NCBI GenBank assembly: GCA_963791455.1
Contig: CAWBSM010000003.1
Location: forward strand, 372,001 to 436,000
From: Bog-473 sp963791455
Lineage (GTDB): Bacteria; Actinomycetota; Acidimicrobiia; Acidimicrobiales; RAAP-2
Reading direction: 5' to 3'
DNA: 64,000 bases
Shown here: piece after piece, positions 1 to 9,376 of the stretch
How the letters are laid out: every line of letters begins with the position of its first letter
How positions within the stretch are numbered: position 1 is the stretch's first letter
Notes under the pieces: model-generated
Seen by the model: the letters and a program-made list of their open reading frames with translations, nothing else
Database searches by the model: none
What the model was told of the DNA's origin: nothing
Position numbers and translations under genes: made by a program

Positions 1-193
1 CGAGCGGAACGAGCCTGACCTTCTGGCGGTATCGCGGGACCAGATCGAGCTTGGCGTCCACCATGTCGACGACGTCGGCGAACTGTGGCGGCGGCCCTTC
101 GAAGATGGCGACCGAGGCGATGTGCATGTGCGACACATGGTCCTCGATGTGGAGGAACGACGTGTCGAGGGGGCTCAGGCGGTCAGGGCTCAT
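1..193 (-). CDS. Wax ester synthase/diacylglycerol acyltransferase (WS/DGAT), N-terminal part only
   Basis: Only the first 64 codons are in the window; the gene continues past position 1. The N-terminus reads LSPLDTSFLHIEDHVSHMHI followed by ASVAIFEGPPP, the conserved opening of bacterial WS/DGAT enzymes, which make wax esters and triacylglycerol from acyl-CoA at the membrane or lipid-body surface. The catalytic HHxxxDG motif lies outside the window and cannot be checked. The ATG at 191-193 is preceded by a good ribosome site (AAGGGAGG). The family call rests on the N-terminal signature alone but that signature is distinctive. Confidence 0.85.
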   Translation of the reverse strand, partial: MSPDRLSPLDTSFLHIEDHVSHMHIASVAIFEGPPPQFADVVDMVDAKLDLVPRYRQKVRLVPL

Positions 194-258
194 CGGACCC
201 TCCCTTCAGAGGTGATGCTCCTTCGAACCTACTACCGACGTCCTCCTCCCCCGGGGGG

Positions 259-1266
259 TCAACCGGCGGTCACGGAGGGGCGGGGGTCACCAAGTGAGGC
301 GAGGAGCGGGCTGGCGAGGATCCTCGTGCGGGTCTCCTCGTAGGCCGCTTCGATGACACGCGGGCTCCGGTCCTCGGCCATCGCCCGCAGCCCCATCATC
401 CGGCGCACCTCCGGACCTGGCTCCAGGCTGATCACTGCGGTCCCCGCCCCTTCGAGGCGTGCGATCTCGCGCTCCATGCGGCGGTGCACGGACCGGCGGA
501 ACAGCCCGTCGGCACCGGTGACCCTGCCCTCGGCCGCCGACATGGACGACACGATGAGCACCAGGTCGAGGCCCTCCGACCGGAGCACGTCGGCGTTGGT
601 GACCGAATGGACGCCACCGTCCACGTACTCGGTTCCCTCGATCGTGATCGGTTGGAAGTAGCCCGGAATGGCGCACGAAGCCAGCACGGCGGGAGCCAAT
701 CGGGTGGGTGGGGCACCGGGCCGTCCGAAGACGACGCGCCCGCCGTCGGAACGACGCACCACACAGATGCGCAGGCCAGCGGGCCAGTGGGCGCCGATGT
801 GCTCGTCGAGACCGCGCGCCCGCTCGGAGATGTCGATCTGCCCGCGCGGGATCAGCGTCATGGCCGCCACCTCGGGACGGAAGGCGAGCGGTTTCCGGGC
901 CACCCGGGTGATGAGGGCCGGCGAGGGCAGGTTCCACGGTCGCAGCATCGACAGGATCGAAGGGGTCGGCAGCGGCCCGGCGTCGGCGGGGAGGATGCGA
1001 CGCAGGATGGCGCCACCTCGCCGTGAGGTGGCCACCCCGTACAACGAGGCGGCCAAATCGCTGGCTGGGACCCCGACACGCAACGCGGCTCCGGTCACCG
1101 AGCCGGCCGAGGTACCCACGATGATCGAGGCGGCACGGGGGTCCCAACCACCCTCGCGTTGGAGGGCGGCCAGGACCCCGGCCTGGTAGGCCTGGCCGAC
1201 GACGCCTCCGGCACCGAGCACGAGCCCGATGGACCGGGGCCTCCCCGTGAGTCCCCCGCGGATCAC
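259..1266 (-). CDS. Patatin-like phospholipase family protein
   Basis: About 335 residues with the patatin serine-hydrolase dyad laid out as expected: the glycine-rich oxyanion loop GLVLGAGGVVG near residue 15, the nucleophile elbow GTSAGS near residue 50, and the catalytic aspartate in YVDGG in the second half. These enzymes hydrolyse acyl esters of phospholipids or neutral lipids; no signal peptide or membrane segment is visible, so it is probably cytoplasmic, like RssA-type members. I chose GTG at 1266, with AGAGGGGG just upstream; a second GTG at 1272 is possible. It neighbours a WS/DGAT gene on the same strand, so a role in storage-lipid turnover is a reasonable inference, not shown. Confidence 0.88.
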   Translation of the reverse strand: MIRGGLTGRPRSIGLVLGAGGVVGQAYQAGVLAALQREGGWDPRAASIIVGTSAGSVTGAALRVGVPASDLAASLYGVATSRRGGAILRRILPADAGPLPTPSILSMLRPWNLPSPALITRVARKPLAFRPEVAAMTLIPRGQIDISERARGLDEHIGAHWPAGLRICVVRRSDGGRVVFGRPGAPPTRLAPAVLASCAIPGYFQPITIEGTEYVDGGVHSVTNADVLRSEGLDLVLIVSSMSAAEGRVTGADGLFRRSVHRRMEREIARLEGAGTAVISLEPGPEVRRMMGLRAMAEDRSPRVIEAAYEETRTRILASPLLASLGDPRPSVTAG

Positions 1267-1365
1267 CTTCACCCCCCTCTTTCTATCCGCCAGCGCCGGG
1301 GCACATCGAACCCGCTCCGCGGGCGGCTCCCTAAGGTGGGCCGGTTCGGAGAGGCCGGGAGGCGC

Positions 1366-2475
1366 ATGACCGAGACCCTCAGGATCGTCGCCACTGCTGG
1401 TGGCGTCGTCCTCATCGCGGGAATGCTGAGCGATGCCATCGCGACGCTCATCGTCACCCAGGGCACCAGCGGGCTCTGGCGCCCGACACGGCTCTTCTAC
1501 GCCACCACCTGGCGCGGGACGAGGGCCCTGGCCGCCCGGCTGCCCGATCGTGCTGGCGAGTACGTGCTGAACACCTACCCGGCACTTTCTCTGCTCGGGC
1601 TTTTGGTCCTGTGGCTGGCCGGGCTCATGATCGGCTGGTCGCTCGTCTACTGGGGACTGGACCAGCAAGTCGGCGGGAGCAGGGACTGGGGGTCGCTCGT
1701 CTACTACGCGGGGACGTCGCTCGTGACCCCCGTGTTCGGGTCGGCGCACGGCGTGCTCGTGCGCATGCTCACCTTGCTCGAGACCCTGACGGGGGTGGTC
1801 ACGATCGCGCTCATGATCTCGTACCTTCCCGCGCTCTACGGCGCGTACAGCCGGAGAGAGTCCCGCCTGCTCACGCTCGACGATCCCCTCGGCGGGCGCA
1901 TCACCCCGGTGCGGGTCATCGCGGTCGGGGCCCCGGGGGGCGACGTCGAGATGCTGTACCGCTCGTTCGCGGAATGGCAGATGTGGACGGCCGACGTGCT
2001 CGAGAGCCACGTGTCGTATCCGATGCTGGCGCTCTTCCGCTCCCAGCATCCGGGACAATCCTGGGTCACCGCGCTCGGCGTCGTGACCGACGCGGCCACC
2101 TTGACCTCGGCCTGCGTGGTCGGAGCGCAGAGCCGGGAGCCCTATTTCCAGTACCGGCGCGGCCGCCGCGCCGTCATGGAGATCTCGAGCCGCCTGCACG
2201 TGCCGGCAACGGCGCGACCCGCCAGCTGGCTCGTCGAGGAGAACTTCGATTTGGCCTGGCGACAGCTCGTCGCCATCGGCGTGCCGCTCCGCGACAAGAA
2301 CGAGGCCTGGGCGGACCTGCAGGCACTGCGCGGCACGTACGGTGACGAGCTCGAGCGCCTCATCGACTTCCTCGTCGCACCGCGGGGGTTCTGGGGCCAC
2401 TCGGCCGAGGAGACCGTGGCCGAGGAGGTGGCCCTGGCCGCCAACGAGGCACGCAGGAAGGCCCGCACCGGGTAG
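1366..2475 (+). CDS. Membrane protein with a degenerate two-TM ion-channel-like module
   Basis: 369 residues. Three strongly hydrophobic stretches lie near residues 7-30, 68-95 and 130-155. Between the second and third is YYAGTSLVTPVFG, which resembles the pore loop of two-TM potassium channels (TxxTxG pattern) but lacks the canonical GYGD filter. The remaining 200 residues are soluble, charged and of unknown fold. Start ATG at 1366 follows GGGAGG. It is divergent from the patatin gene. I read it as an ion-channel-like protein of unknown ion specificity; a plain hypothetical membrane protein is the fallback. Confidence 0.6.
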   Translation: MTETLRIVATAGGVVLIAGMLSDAIATLIVTQGTSGLWRPTRLFYATTWRGTRALAARLPDRAGEYVLNTYPALSLLGLLVLWLAGLMIGWSLVYWGLDQQVGGSRDWGSLVYYAGTSLVTPVFGSAHGVLVRMLTLLETLTGVVTIALMISYLPALYGAYSRRESRLLTLDDPLGGRITPVRVIAVGAPGGDVEMLYRSFAEWQMWTADVLESHVSYPMLALFRSQHPGQSWVTALGVVTDAATLTSACVVGAQSREPYFQYRRGRRAVMEISSRLHVPATARPASWLVEENFDLAWRQLVAIGVPLRDKNEAWADLQALRGTYGDELERLIDFLVAPRGFWGHSAEETVAEEVALAANEARRKARTG

Positions 2476-2523
2476 CGCGGCACGACCTGGCGAGGTCCGC
2501 CGTTACGCTCCGGACCGAGAGCC

Positions 2524-3681
2524 GTGCCCGTGCCGCTGCCGACCGCCGAGAACGTCGACCTGCGCCCGCCCGACGCGGTCGAGGCGCAGGTGTTGGCCGA
2601 CGGCGTCGCGTCCGCGGTGGCGGGGCGCGAGGGACTGCAGCCCGTGCAGCGTTCGCTCATTGAAGCGTTGTTCCCGGCGATGACGGGCCACGCGGTGAGC
2701 GTGGGGGACGGCCCGGCGCTGACGGCCCCGGAGCTGGCGTCGGCGCTGGCCCGGCGTGAACTCCCGTTCCGCTCGCGCGCGGTTCAGATCATGGTGCTCT
2801 GCGCGCTCGTCCGTCATCCCATTCCCGACGACGTCGCCGACAACGTCGAGGCGTTCGCACGGGAGCTCGGGGTGGAGGAGGGGATGGTCCAGGTCGCGCG
2901 TGAGTTCGCCGCTGGCTCCCTCGGCTTGGCCGCGTTCGATTTCACGCGGAACGGTTACGAGGGAACGTGGGACGCCCAGGAATCTGGAGCCTCCCTTCAT
3001 TCCAGCCGGGTCCTGCACGATGCGTGGGAGTTCTCGCTGCACGACCCCGCGTTGGCGGCCCGCTGGGCCGCGCTCGAGACGCTGCCCGGGGACGCCATCG
3101 GGCGCAAGGTGTGGGAGCTGTACCAGGCCCGTGGGTTCACCTTCCCGGGCACGCCCGGCTCGGCACCACCGCTTCTCGCGCAGCACGACTGGGTCCACGT
3201 CTTGGCGGACTACGGCACGACCGTCGAGTCGGAGGTCGAGGTGTTCGGACTGATCGCCCGGGCCAACGACGACATGCACGCGTTCTCGCTGCTCGCCATG
3301 GTCATCTCGCTGTTCGAGACCGGATATCTCTCGACCGGAGCGGGGCTGTTCCAGTCATCGCCGGGGCATTTCTCCTCAAGTCCGGACATGGCCGTCCGGC
3401 TCTCCGATGCCATGGCGAGAGGTGCCCGCTGCCACGATGCCGAGACGGGCTCCGACAGCATCGACCTCCTCAAGCTGGACTGGTTCGCGGTGGCCGAACG
3501 CACCTGTGAGGATCTCCGGCGGCGCTTCCATCTGCTCCCGAAGTCGGAGCTCGCGATCGCGGCACGCTCCGTCGGCCCCTGGGAACGCGGAGGGATCAGC
3601 CCCTTCCAGATGAACGCGGGTCGTGCGCTGGCCGAATCGCGCCGGGTGCCCTACGACGCGCACGGCGCCTCGCTCGCCTGA
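2524..3681 (+). CDS. Coq4-like protein with a C-terminal HDxxHx11E motif
   Basis: 385 residues, no signal peptide or membrane span. Around residue 223 it has HDWVHVLADYGTTVESE, which fits the HDxxH-x11-E metal-binding motif of the ubiquinone-biosynthesis protein Coq4, and the preceding segment (GDAIGRKVWELYQARGF) is also Coq4-like. The N-terminal half contains helical, tellurite-resistance-like sequence (AFARELGVEEGMV). Coq4 is known to bind a metal and act in quinone-ring processing; whether this remote relative does so is unknown. The start is GTG at 2524. Its stop abuts the convergent response-regulator gene by one base. Confidence 0.6.
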   Translation: MPVPLPTAENVDLRPPDAVEAQVLADGVASAVAGREGLQPVQRSLIEALFPAMTGHAVSVGDGPALTAPELASALARRELPFRSRAVQIMVLCALVRHPIPDDVADNVEAFARELGVEEGMVQVAREFAAGSLGLAAFDFTRNGYEGTWDAQESGASLHSSRVLHDAWEFSLHDPALAARWAALETLPGDAIGRKVWELYQARGFTFPGTPGSAPPLLAQHDWVHVLADYGTTVESEVEVFGLIARANDDMHAFSLLAMVISLFETGYLSTGAGLFQSSPGHFSSSPDMAVRLSDAMARGARCHDAETGSDSIDLLKLDWFAVAERTCEDLRRRFHLLPKSELAIAARSVGPWERGGISPFQMNAGRALAESRRVPYDAHGASLA

Positions 3682-4341
3682 TCAGGACTCGAGGAACCGC
3701 AGGACGGCCAGGACACGCCGATGGTCGTTCTCCGAGACCGGCAGGTCAAGCTTGGCGAAGATGTTGGCGACGTGCTTCTCCACGGCACCCTCACTGACGA
3801 CCAGGGCACTGGCGATGGCCGCGTTCGAACGTCCTTCCGCCATGAGGGCGAGGACCTCGCGTTCACGGGCCGTGAGCACCGAGAGCGAGTCGGTGCGACG
3901 GGTCGCCCCGAGGAGTTGCGTCACCACTTCGGGGTCCAAGGCGGTTCCTCCGATTGCCACGCGCTCGAGCGCCTCGACGAAGTCCTTGACGTCGGCCACG
4001 CGGTCCTTGAGCAGATAGCCGATCCCCGCCGCATCGTCGGCCAGGAGGTCGGCGGCGTAGCGCGTCTCGATGTACTGGGAGAAGAGCAGGATGCCAAGGC
4101 CCTCGTGCTTGGCGCGCAGTTCGAGCGCGACGCGGAGCCCCTCGTCGGTGAAGGTCGGCGGCATGCGGATGTCGATCACCGCAACGTCCGGCGGGTTCTG
4201 GGCGACGGAACTGCGCAACGCGCCCGGGTCGCCCACTGCGCCGGTGATGACGAAGCCGCGGTCCACCAGGAGTTGCACCAGCCCGTCGCGCAGAATGGCC
4301 GAGTCCTCGGCGATGGCGATGCGCAGGGCGCAGGGCATCAT
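3682..4341 (-). CDS. NarL/LuxR-family response regulator
   Basis: 219 residues: an N-terminal receiver domain (acidic pair in AEDSAILRDG, phospho-acceptor Asp in VAVIDIRMPP, conserved Ser and Lys in LLFSQ and LLKDR) and a C-terminal LuxR helix-turn-helix (LTAREREVLALMAEGRSNAA, then EKHVANIFAKLDL). It is phosphorylated by its partner kinase and binds DNA as a transcription regulator. The ATG at 4341 overlaps the kinase stop (ATGA), so it is translationally coupled to the kinase gene. As the last gene of an ABC-transporter/two-component operon it probably controls that transporter. Confidence 0.95.
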   Translation of the reverse strand: MMPCALRIAIAEDSAILRDGLVQLLVDRGFVITGAVGDPGALRSSVAQNPPDVAVIDIRMPPTFTDEGLRVALELRAKHEGLGILLFSQYIETRYAADLLADDAAGIGYLLKDRVADVKDFVEALERVAIGGTALDPEVVTQLLGATRRTDSLSVLTAREREVLALMAEGRSNAAIASALVVSEGAVEKHVANIFAKLDLPVSENDHRRVLAVLRFLES

Positions 4342-5732
4342 GGCGACAGGGGGAGGTCGACGGTGACGACGGTCGGGCCGCCCGGGGGGCTCACGAGGTT
4401 CAGGCGCCCGTCCACCGCGTGAACCCGGTCGGTGAGCCCGGCCAAGCCGCTGGACGAGGAGCCCAGCCGCGAGACCTGCGCGCCACCGTTGCCGTCGTCA
4501 CGCACGACGAGGCGAAGCCAGGTGCCCTGCTGCGCGCACGAGACGGAGGCGCGGGAAGCCTGGGCGTGCTGGGCGACGTTGGCCAACAACTCCGCCACGC
4601 AGTAGTAGGCGATCGCCTCGATGGCCGGGGAGGGCCGGCTATGCAGGTCGATGGACACCTCGCTGGGCACGGCACTGCGCGCGGCCAGCGTGGCGAGCGC
4701 GCCCTCGAGCCCGATGTCGAGGGCGGGTGGATGGATCCCACGGGCGATGTCGCGCAGCTCGGCGATGGCCTCCTTGGCGCCGCGGTGGGCCTCGTCCACG
4801 AGCTCACGCACGCGGTCGAGATCGACATGATCGACGTCCTCCAGCTTCTCCTTGGCCATGCCCAACCGCATGGCCAGCGCGACCAGCTGGGCCTGGGTGC
4901 CGTCGTGCAGGTCGCGCTCGATCCGCCGCAGTGTGGCCGCTGAGGCATCGACCGTCTGGGTGCGGGCCCGCTCGAGCGTCCGCAGCCGGGCGGCCGTCGG
5001 GTCGGGCCCGAGCAGCGACGTCATGAGCAGGCGGTCGACGTTGACAAAGCCCCGCATCGCCCAGGGGGCGGCGAAGAAGAAGACGGCGCCGGTGATGAGG
5101 ATGAAGACGCCATGGATGAAGCCGAATGTTCCGGCGGAGAGGTAACCCGGGGGGAAGAGATTGCGCACCAGGCCGAACACGGGTGGATTCGCTCCCGCGG
5201 ACAGGAAGGGATGAGTCAGGCAGGCGAAGGCGTCCCACCACAGGCTGAAGGCAACGTAGAAGCCGAGGATCGTCCACGGCACCTTGAGGGCGAGGTAGGC
5301 CACGGCGCGCCAGGCCACCCGGTCGCGCAGGCACGACTGCAGCCAGCCGAGAAAGCCCGCCCGGCCGGAGAAGGAGTCGGGCTCCTCGAGGTCCATTTGC
5401 AAGAGGCTCCGGGCCAGGCCGCGCTGCAGGCCGCCCACCCCTCGGGCGCTCCGCAGCGACAGGGCGAGGATAGAAAGCCCGAAGAAGGTGATGGCGAGGA
5501 CCAGCCCCGCGGCCAGGGTGACCCCGACGAAGGCCAAGCCGACACAGGCCAGTGCGCCACTCACCAGATAGAAAGCGAGGTCGGACCAGGTACGCCGGGT
5601 GAAGGGCTCGTGCCAGATGCGCTGGGCCACCGCCCTCATGCGGGCCGCCTGCGCTTCGCTGACGGCAAGCGACATCTCCCGGCCCATCATGCGCACGCGC
5701 AACCCGCTCTCCTCGACCTGCTCCACCATCAT
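4338..5732 (-). CDS. Membrane histidine kinase, HisKA_3 type
   Basis: 464 residues when started at ATG 5732, which overlaps the upstream permease stop (ATGA). Four hydrophobic segments with a short extracellular part form a putative sensor domain (residues about 40-250). The dimerisation/phosphorylation site is ERDLHDGTQAQL, with the conserved histidine, followed by a HATPase domain with the N-box ELLANVAQHA and the glycine box DDGNGG...GLAGLTDRV. This is a DesK/NarX-like kinase paired with the adjacent LuxR regulator. The signal sensed is not evident; the coupling to an ABC exporter suggests a membrane-active compound or drug (inference). Confidence 0.93.
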   Translation of the reverse strand: MMVEQVEESGLRVRMMGREMSLAVSEAQAARMRAVAQRIWHEPFTRRTWSDLAFYLVSGALACVGLAFVGVTLAAGLVLAITFFGLSILALSLRSARGVGGLQRGLARSLLQMDLEEPDSFSGRAGFLGWLQSCLRDRVAWRAVAYLALKVPWTILGFYVAFSLWWDAFACLTHPFLSAGANPPVFGLVRNLFPPGYLSAGTFGFIHGVFILITGAVFFFAAPWAMRGFVNVDRLLMTSLLGPDPTAARLRTLERARTQTVDASAATLRRIERDLHDGTQAQLVALAMRLGMAKEKLEDVDHVDLDRVRELVDEAHRGAKEAIAELRDIARGIHPPALDIGLEGALATLAARSAVPSEVSIDLHSRPSPAIEAIAYYCVAELLANVAQHAQASRASVSCAQQGTWLRLVVRDDGNGGAQVSRLGSSSSGLAGLTDRVHAVDGRLNLVSPPGGPTVVTVDLPLSP

Positions 5733-6523
5733 GCATCCCGCCTGGCGAGCAGCGCGCCGCCGAGGGCCAACGTCACCGCGGCGTAGAACGCCATCAACAA
5801 GAAGGCGGGGGTGCTGGACAGCGCGCCGGAGACGGACACGACCGCGGCAACGGAGTTGCCGAGCAGCATCGCGGGCATGAATTTGCTCGGGTCCCCGGCC
5901 ACGTTGTGCAGGAGGAGTGGGAGCAGCAGCGTGCATCCCACGAAGACCGCGATGGCGCCCGCACTGTGGCGGACGATGGCGCCGATCCCGATGCCGAACA
6001 AGGCGAGGAAGGCCAGGAAGGCGCCCGACTCCAGCAGGGCACGCAGCACGCCCGGGTCACCGAGCGTCGCCGTGGGGGCCGCGCCGGAGAGGACCGCCTG
6101 GCCCACGAAGAAGGACAGGAAGCTGAGCACGAGCCCGAGCACGAGGGCGAAGGTGCCCATGACGACGGCCTTGGCGGCGAAGAAGACGGCGCGCTGGGGC
6201 GTGGCCGCCAGGGAGGAGCGGATGGTCCCGCTGCCGTACTCGCCGGTCATGGACAGCAGGCTCAGGATCCCGATGACGAGCGAAGCCAGGGCGAACCCGG
6301 CCAGCGAGGCGTTCGTCGGATCGAAGTTCTGGTAGAAGCCAGGGCTCTGGTGGCGCGCCCCGTTGGTGGACAGGAAGCTGACCAGCACGGTCCCGGCGAA
6401 GGCGATGAGTAAGGCCCACTTGGTCGAGCGCAGGGTGACGAGCTTGGTCCACTCCGAGGCCACGGCCTGACGGAGCCCGGCCCGGCCGTGCGTTGGTGCA
6501 GACAGTGTGGCGGCGAGGGTCAT
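5729..6523 (-). CDS. ABC-2 type transporter permease
   Basis: 264 residues with six hydrophobic helices and the family opening ASEWTKLVTLRSTKWALL, followed by the conserved MTGEYGSGTIRSSLAATP loop. These are marks of ABC-2 permeases that partner a CcmA/DrrA-like ATPase. It is the membrane half of the exporter whose ATPase gene lies 25 bp upstream; the downstream histidine kinase overlaps its stop codon. The start ATG at 6523 follows AAAGGACACC. Confidence 0.92.
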   Translation of the reverse strand: MTLAATLSAPTHGRAGLRQAVASEWTKLVTLRSTKWALLIAFAGTVLVSFLSTNGARHQSPGFYQNFDPTNASLAGFALASLVIGILSLLSMTGEYGSGTIRSSLAATPQRAVFFAAKAVVMGTFALVLGLVLSFLSFFVGQAVLSGAAPTATLGDPGVLRALLESGAFLAFLALFGIGIGAIVRHSAGAIAVFVGCTLLLPLLLHNVAGDPSKFMPAMLLGNSVAAVVSVSGALSSTPAFLLMAFYAAVTLALGGALLARRDA

Positions 6524-6548
6524 GAGGTGTCCTTTCGGTGGTGACCGG

Positions 6549-7469
6549 TCAGAGAGCGACGGGTGACGTGATCGTGCTGCAGTACTCGACGGTGTCGCGG
6601 GTCAGTTCCATGAAGGCGTCCTCGAGCGATGCCCGCACGGTGGTCAGCTCGTGCACGGTGAGAGACTGGGCGGCGGCCAGCTCGCCGACGGCCGCCGCCG
6701 GCATCCCGATGACGACGATGGCGCCGCCGTCCACGGTCGGGCGCGCGCCAGCCCGGTGCAGCGCGCTGACGAATCGCTGCGGGGTCGGGGTGACGACGCG
6801 CACCGACTCAGCCGCGTTCTGTCGCGTGAACTCGTCGACGCTCGTCTCCGCGATCAGACTGCCGCGACCGATCACGACGAGCCTTTCTGCCGTGAGCGAC
6901 ATCTCGGTGATGAGGTGGCTCGAGACGAGGACCGTGCGGCCCTGCCCGGCCAGGTCACGCAGGAGGTGGCGCACCCAGCGGATGCCCTCGGGGTCCAGCC
7001 CGTTGACGGGTTCGTCGAAGAGCAGGACGCCAGGGTCGCCCAAGAGCGCGCCGGCGATGCCCAGGCGCTGCCCCATGCCGAGCGAGAACTTGCCGGCCCG
7101 CTTGCCGGCTACGGCGGTGAGTCCCACGAGGTCGAGCACCTCGTCGATGCGCGCGGCGGGCAGGTCGTTGCTCTGGGCCAGCCACTTGAGGTGGTCGCGA
7201 GCGCTGCGGCCGGGGTGGAACGCCTTGGCGTCGAGAAGCGCGCCCACCTCGCGCAGTGGCCGCCGGAGGTCCTGGTAGGGCACCCCGTTGACGGTGGTGC
7301 TCCCCGAGTCGGGCAGGTCGAGCCCCATGATCATGCGCATGGTGGTGGACTTTCCCGAACCGTTGGGACCGAGGAATCCGGTGACGACGCCCGGCTTCAC
7401 CGTGAAGGTGAGGTCGTTGACGGCCACGGTCGCCCCGTAGCGTTTGGTCAGGTGGTGCGAGACGATCAT
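6549..7469 (-). CDS. ABC transporter ATP-binding protein (DrrA/CcmA-like)
   Basis: 306 residues with Walker A (LGPNGSGKST), Q-loop region, signature FSLGMGQRLGIAGAL and Walker B (VLLFDEPVNGLDPEG), then the H-loop SSHLITEMS. The C-terminal extension of about 90 residues is typical of multidrug or antibiotic-export ATPases. Start ATG at 7469 is 6 bases after GAGGAG. First gene of the four-gene operon ATPase-permease-kinase-regulator reading towards 3682. Confidence 0.95.
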   Translation of the reverse strand: MIVSHHLTKRYGATVAVNDLTFTVKPGVVTGFLGPNGSGKSTTMRMIMGLDLPDSGSTTVNGVPYQDLRRPLREVGALLDAKAFHPGRSARDHLKWLAQSNDLPAARIDEVLDLVGLTAVAGKRAGKFSLGMGQRLGIAGALLGDPGVLLFDEPVNGLDPEGIRWVRHLLRDLAGQGRTVLVSSHLITEMSLTAERLVVIGRGSLIAETSVDEFTRQNAAESVRVVTPTPQRFVSALHRAGARPTVDGGAIVVIGMPAAAVGELAAAQSLTVHELTTVRASLEDAFMELTRDTVEYCSTITSPVAL

Positions 7470-7591
7470 GGCGGCTCCTCGTCGGCCGGGATGCGCTCCC
7501 GGGCGGTCTGCACCCAACCTACGGAACGTCCGGGCAAATGAGAATGCCGCTACCGGGCGTCCGGCACTGGTGCTAACCCCCGTGTTCGTGC

Positions 7592-7610
7592 CGGGACGGC
7601 CGAGGTCCCG
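7592..7610 (-). terminator. Hairpin after the first Liv-type operon
   Basis: Perfect 6-bp stem (CGGGAC / GTCCCG) with a 7-base loop, 26 bases past the stop of the binding-protein gene and before the ATPase gene. There is no U-tract, so its role as a terminator is inferred from position. Confidence 0.35.
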
Positions 7611-7635
7611 ATCCCTCGACCTCGCCCGGGGTGCC

Positions 7636-9376
7636 CTACGACCCCGCGGCGGGTGATCCGGGCCAGGCCGGGTACGAGGGTGCCGGGTCCGGCGGCGAGG
7701 CGAAGCTGGTGACCGACCCCGGGAGCGAGAACATCGGGACCGCACCGGCGGGCACCACGCCGGCCTTGTAGCGCCTCCCGCCGTCGACGTAGCGCATCAG
7801 CCCGGTGCCGTTCACCCCCTCCTCGTCGGGTCCCTTCGCCGTCGCGTCGTACCACAAGAAGGTGTAGTCGGCCGGCGACGAGTAGCTGGGCCGCGGTGCT
7901 GCGCCCTGGTAGCCGTAGGCGGTCAGTGGGCTCGTCGGTCCGCTGCCGGTGGGCGGGGCACGGAACAAGCCCGTGGCGAACGTGTCGGGGGTCAGACGGG
8001 CCCCGGCTAGTTGGACGCCTGTGAAGAGCTGCTGGATCGGCGGGATGATCGCCGGTGCCGCGAGCGAGGCCGGTGCGGTGTGGGACCCGTACCACCAGCG
8101 GTACAGGCGATTGGCGTTCCCGACCGCCACGGGGACGGGGACCGCCAGGCTGGTGACTCCGAAGACGTGCGCCCACTCCTGCTGGTTGTAGTAGCGCCCC
8201 AAGGTCGAGGTGTCGGTGAGCACGATCCCGGTGATGATCCACTCGGGGAAGTATCCGATGGCGGCACAGGCCTTGGTGAGGTAGATCGGCATGATGGGGT
8301 CGCCGGCGAACACGACACTGGTGGCGCGGGAGGACTTGAGCTTCTCGGCCAGGGTCGCGGCCTGGGTGGGCAGCGTGGTGAGGTCGAGCGTGTAGGTGAG
8401 GTCGGCGGGTGACGCCATGCTCACCCGACCCGCCCGCAACTTCTCGGTGACCAACGCCGTCAGCTGGGCGAATCCCGGCCCGGGCGGCTCCGACGTCTCG
8501 CTCACCACGATGAACCTGCGCTTCTGTGTGTGCCAGGCGGGGTCGCCGGCCCAGACGGCGCCCTTCCCGTTCAACTTGGCGACGAGGTAGTCGAGCGTCT
8601 CGCTGAGCGATGTGTCGGCGGTGGGCAGGTTGGCCCACTGGTAGGGGGCGTTGAGCTTGATCTGGCCGTTGCTGGACGAGTCGCCGCAACGCCAAGCACA
8701 GCACGTGCAGCCGCGCCAGCTCGTCTTCGTAGGCGGTGGTCTCAGCCGGGCCGCTGATGGAGGCAAAGGCGTGGAGTTGCTGCGCCACGGTGACGGCGTC
8801 GGCGTGCGCGGCCACCGGATCGGAGTCGGCTCCGGAGGCGGTGAACGGGATCAGGTTCACGTGCCGCCCGTACAGCGCGTAGACCTGGTTGAACATCGCC
8901 ACGTAGGCCTGGGCGGTGGCGAGCGCCTGGGCGTTCGTGCCGGCCGCACTCGAGACCGCCGCCGTCAGCGCGCCCGGCTGGGACTGGTAGTAGACGACGT
9001 TGATCGTGCTCCCCGTCACCCCACTCGAGGTGGCCCCGCCGTTCGCCCCCGTGAAGACGGGCACGCACGGCGGGGCGTAGACGGTCGGCACCTTCAACCG
9101 CCCCGTCGTGTGGTCGCACTGTGGGCCCCAGTCGTAATCGGCGGTCTTGCCCACCTTGGCGGCGGCGGCGAAGGTGGGCGGCACGGAGAGGTGCGTCGTC
9201 GGAAGCGCCCCGGCGCCGCCCGGGGCTGCCGCGGGGCTGCCGTTGTGCTCGTTCACGGTGGCCGAGATCCCCGCGGCGACGAGGGCGGCCACGATGAGGA
9301 CGACGGGGCCCGCCACCCGAAGCCGACTCACCCGCGGCCAGGGCCGCTCGCTCGGTCGCGCGTCGGGGTCGCTCAT
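7636..9376 (-). pseudogene. Periplasmic substrate-binding protein of Liv-type system 1, single-base frameshift
   Basis: The reading frame opens at ATG 9376, which overlaps the stop of the upstream MFS-ATPase fusion gene (ATGA). It encodes a membrane anchor or signal (VAGPVVLIVAALVAAG) and a ligand-binding fold related to the intact protein at 54525-56267. At HVLCL the frame is lost, and the continuation (CGDSSSNGQIKLNAPYQWAN...) lies in the next frame to the stop at 7636. The paralogue has HVLCIDCGDGDTN at this point, so removing one of the two A at 8688-8689 (plus strand) restores a 579-residue protein. Either a true pseudogene or a sequencing error; the rest of both halves is well preserved, which favours recent loss or error. 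Confidence 0.85.
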
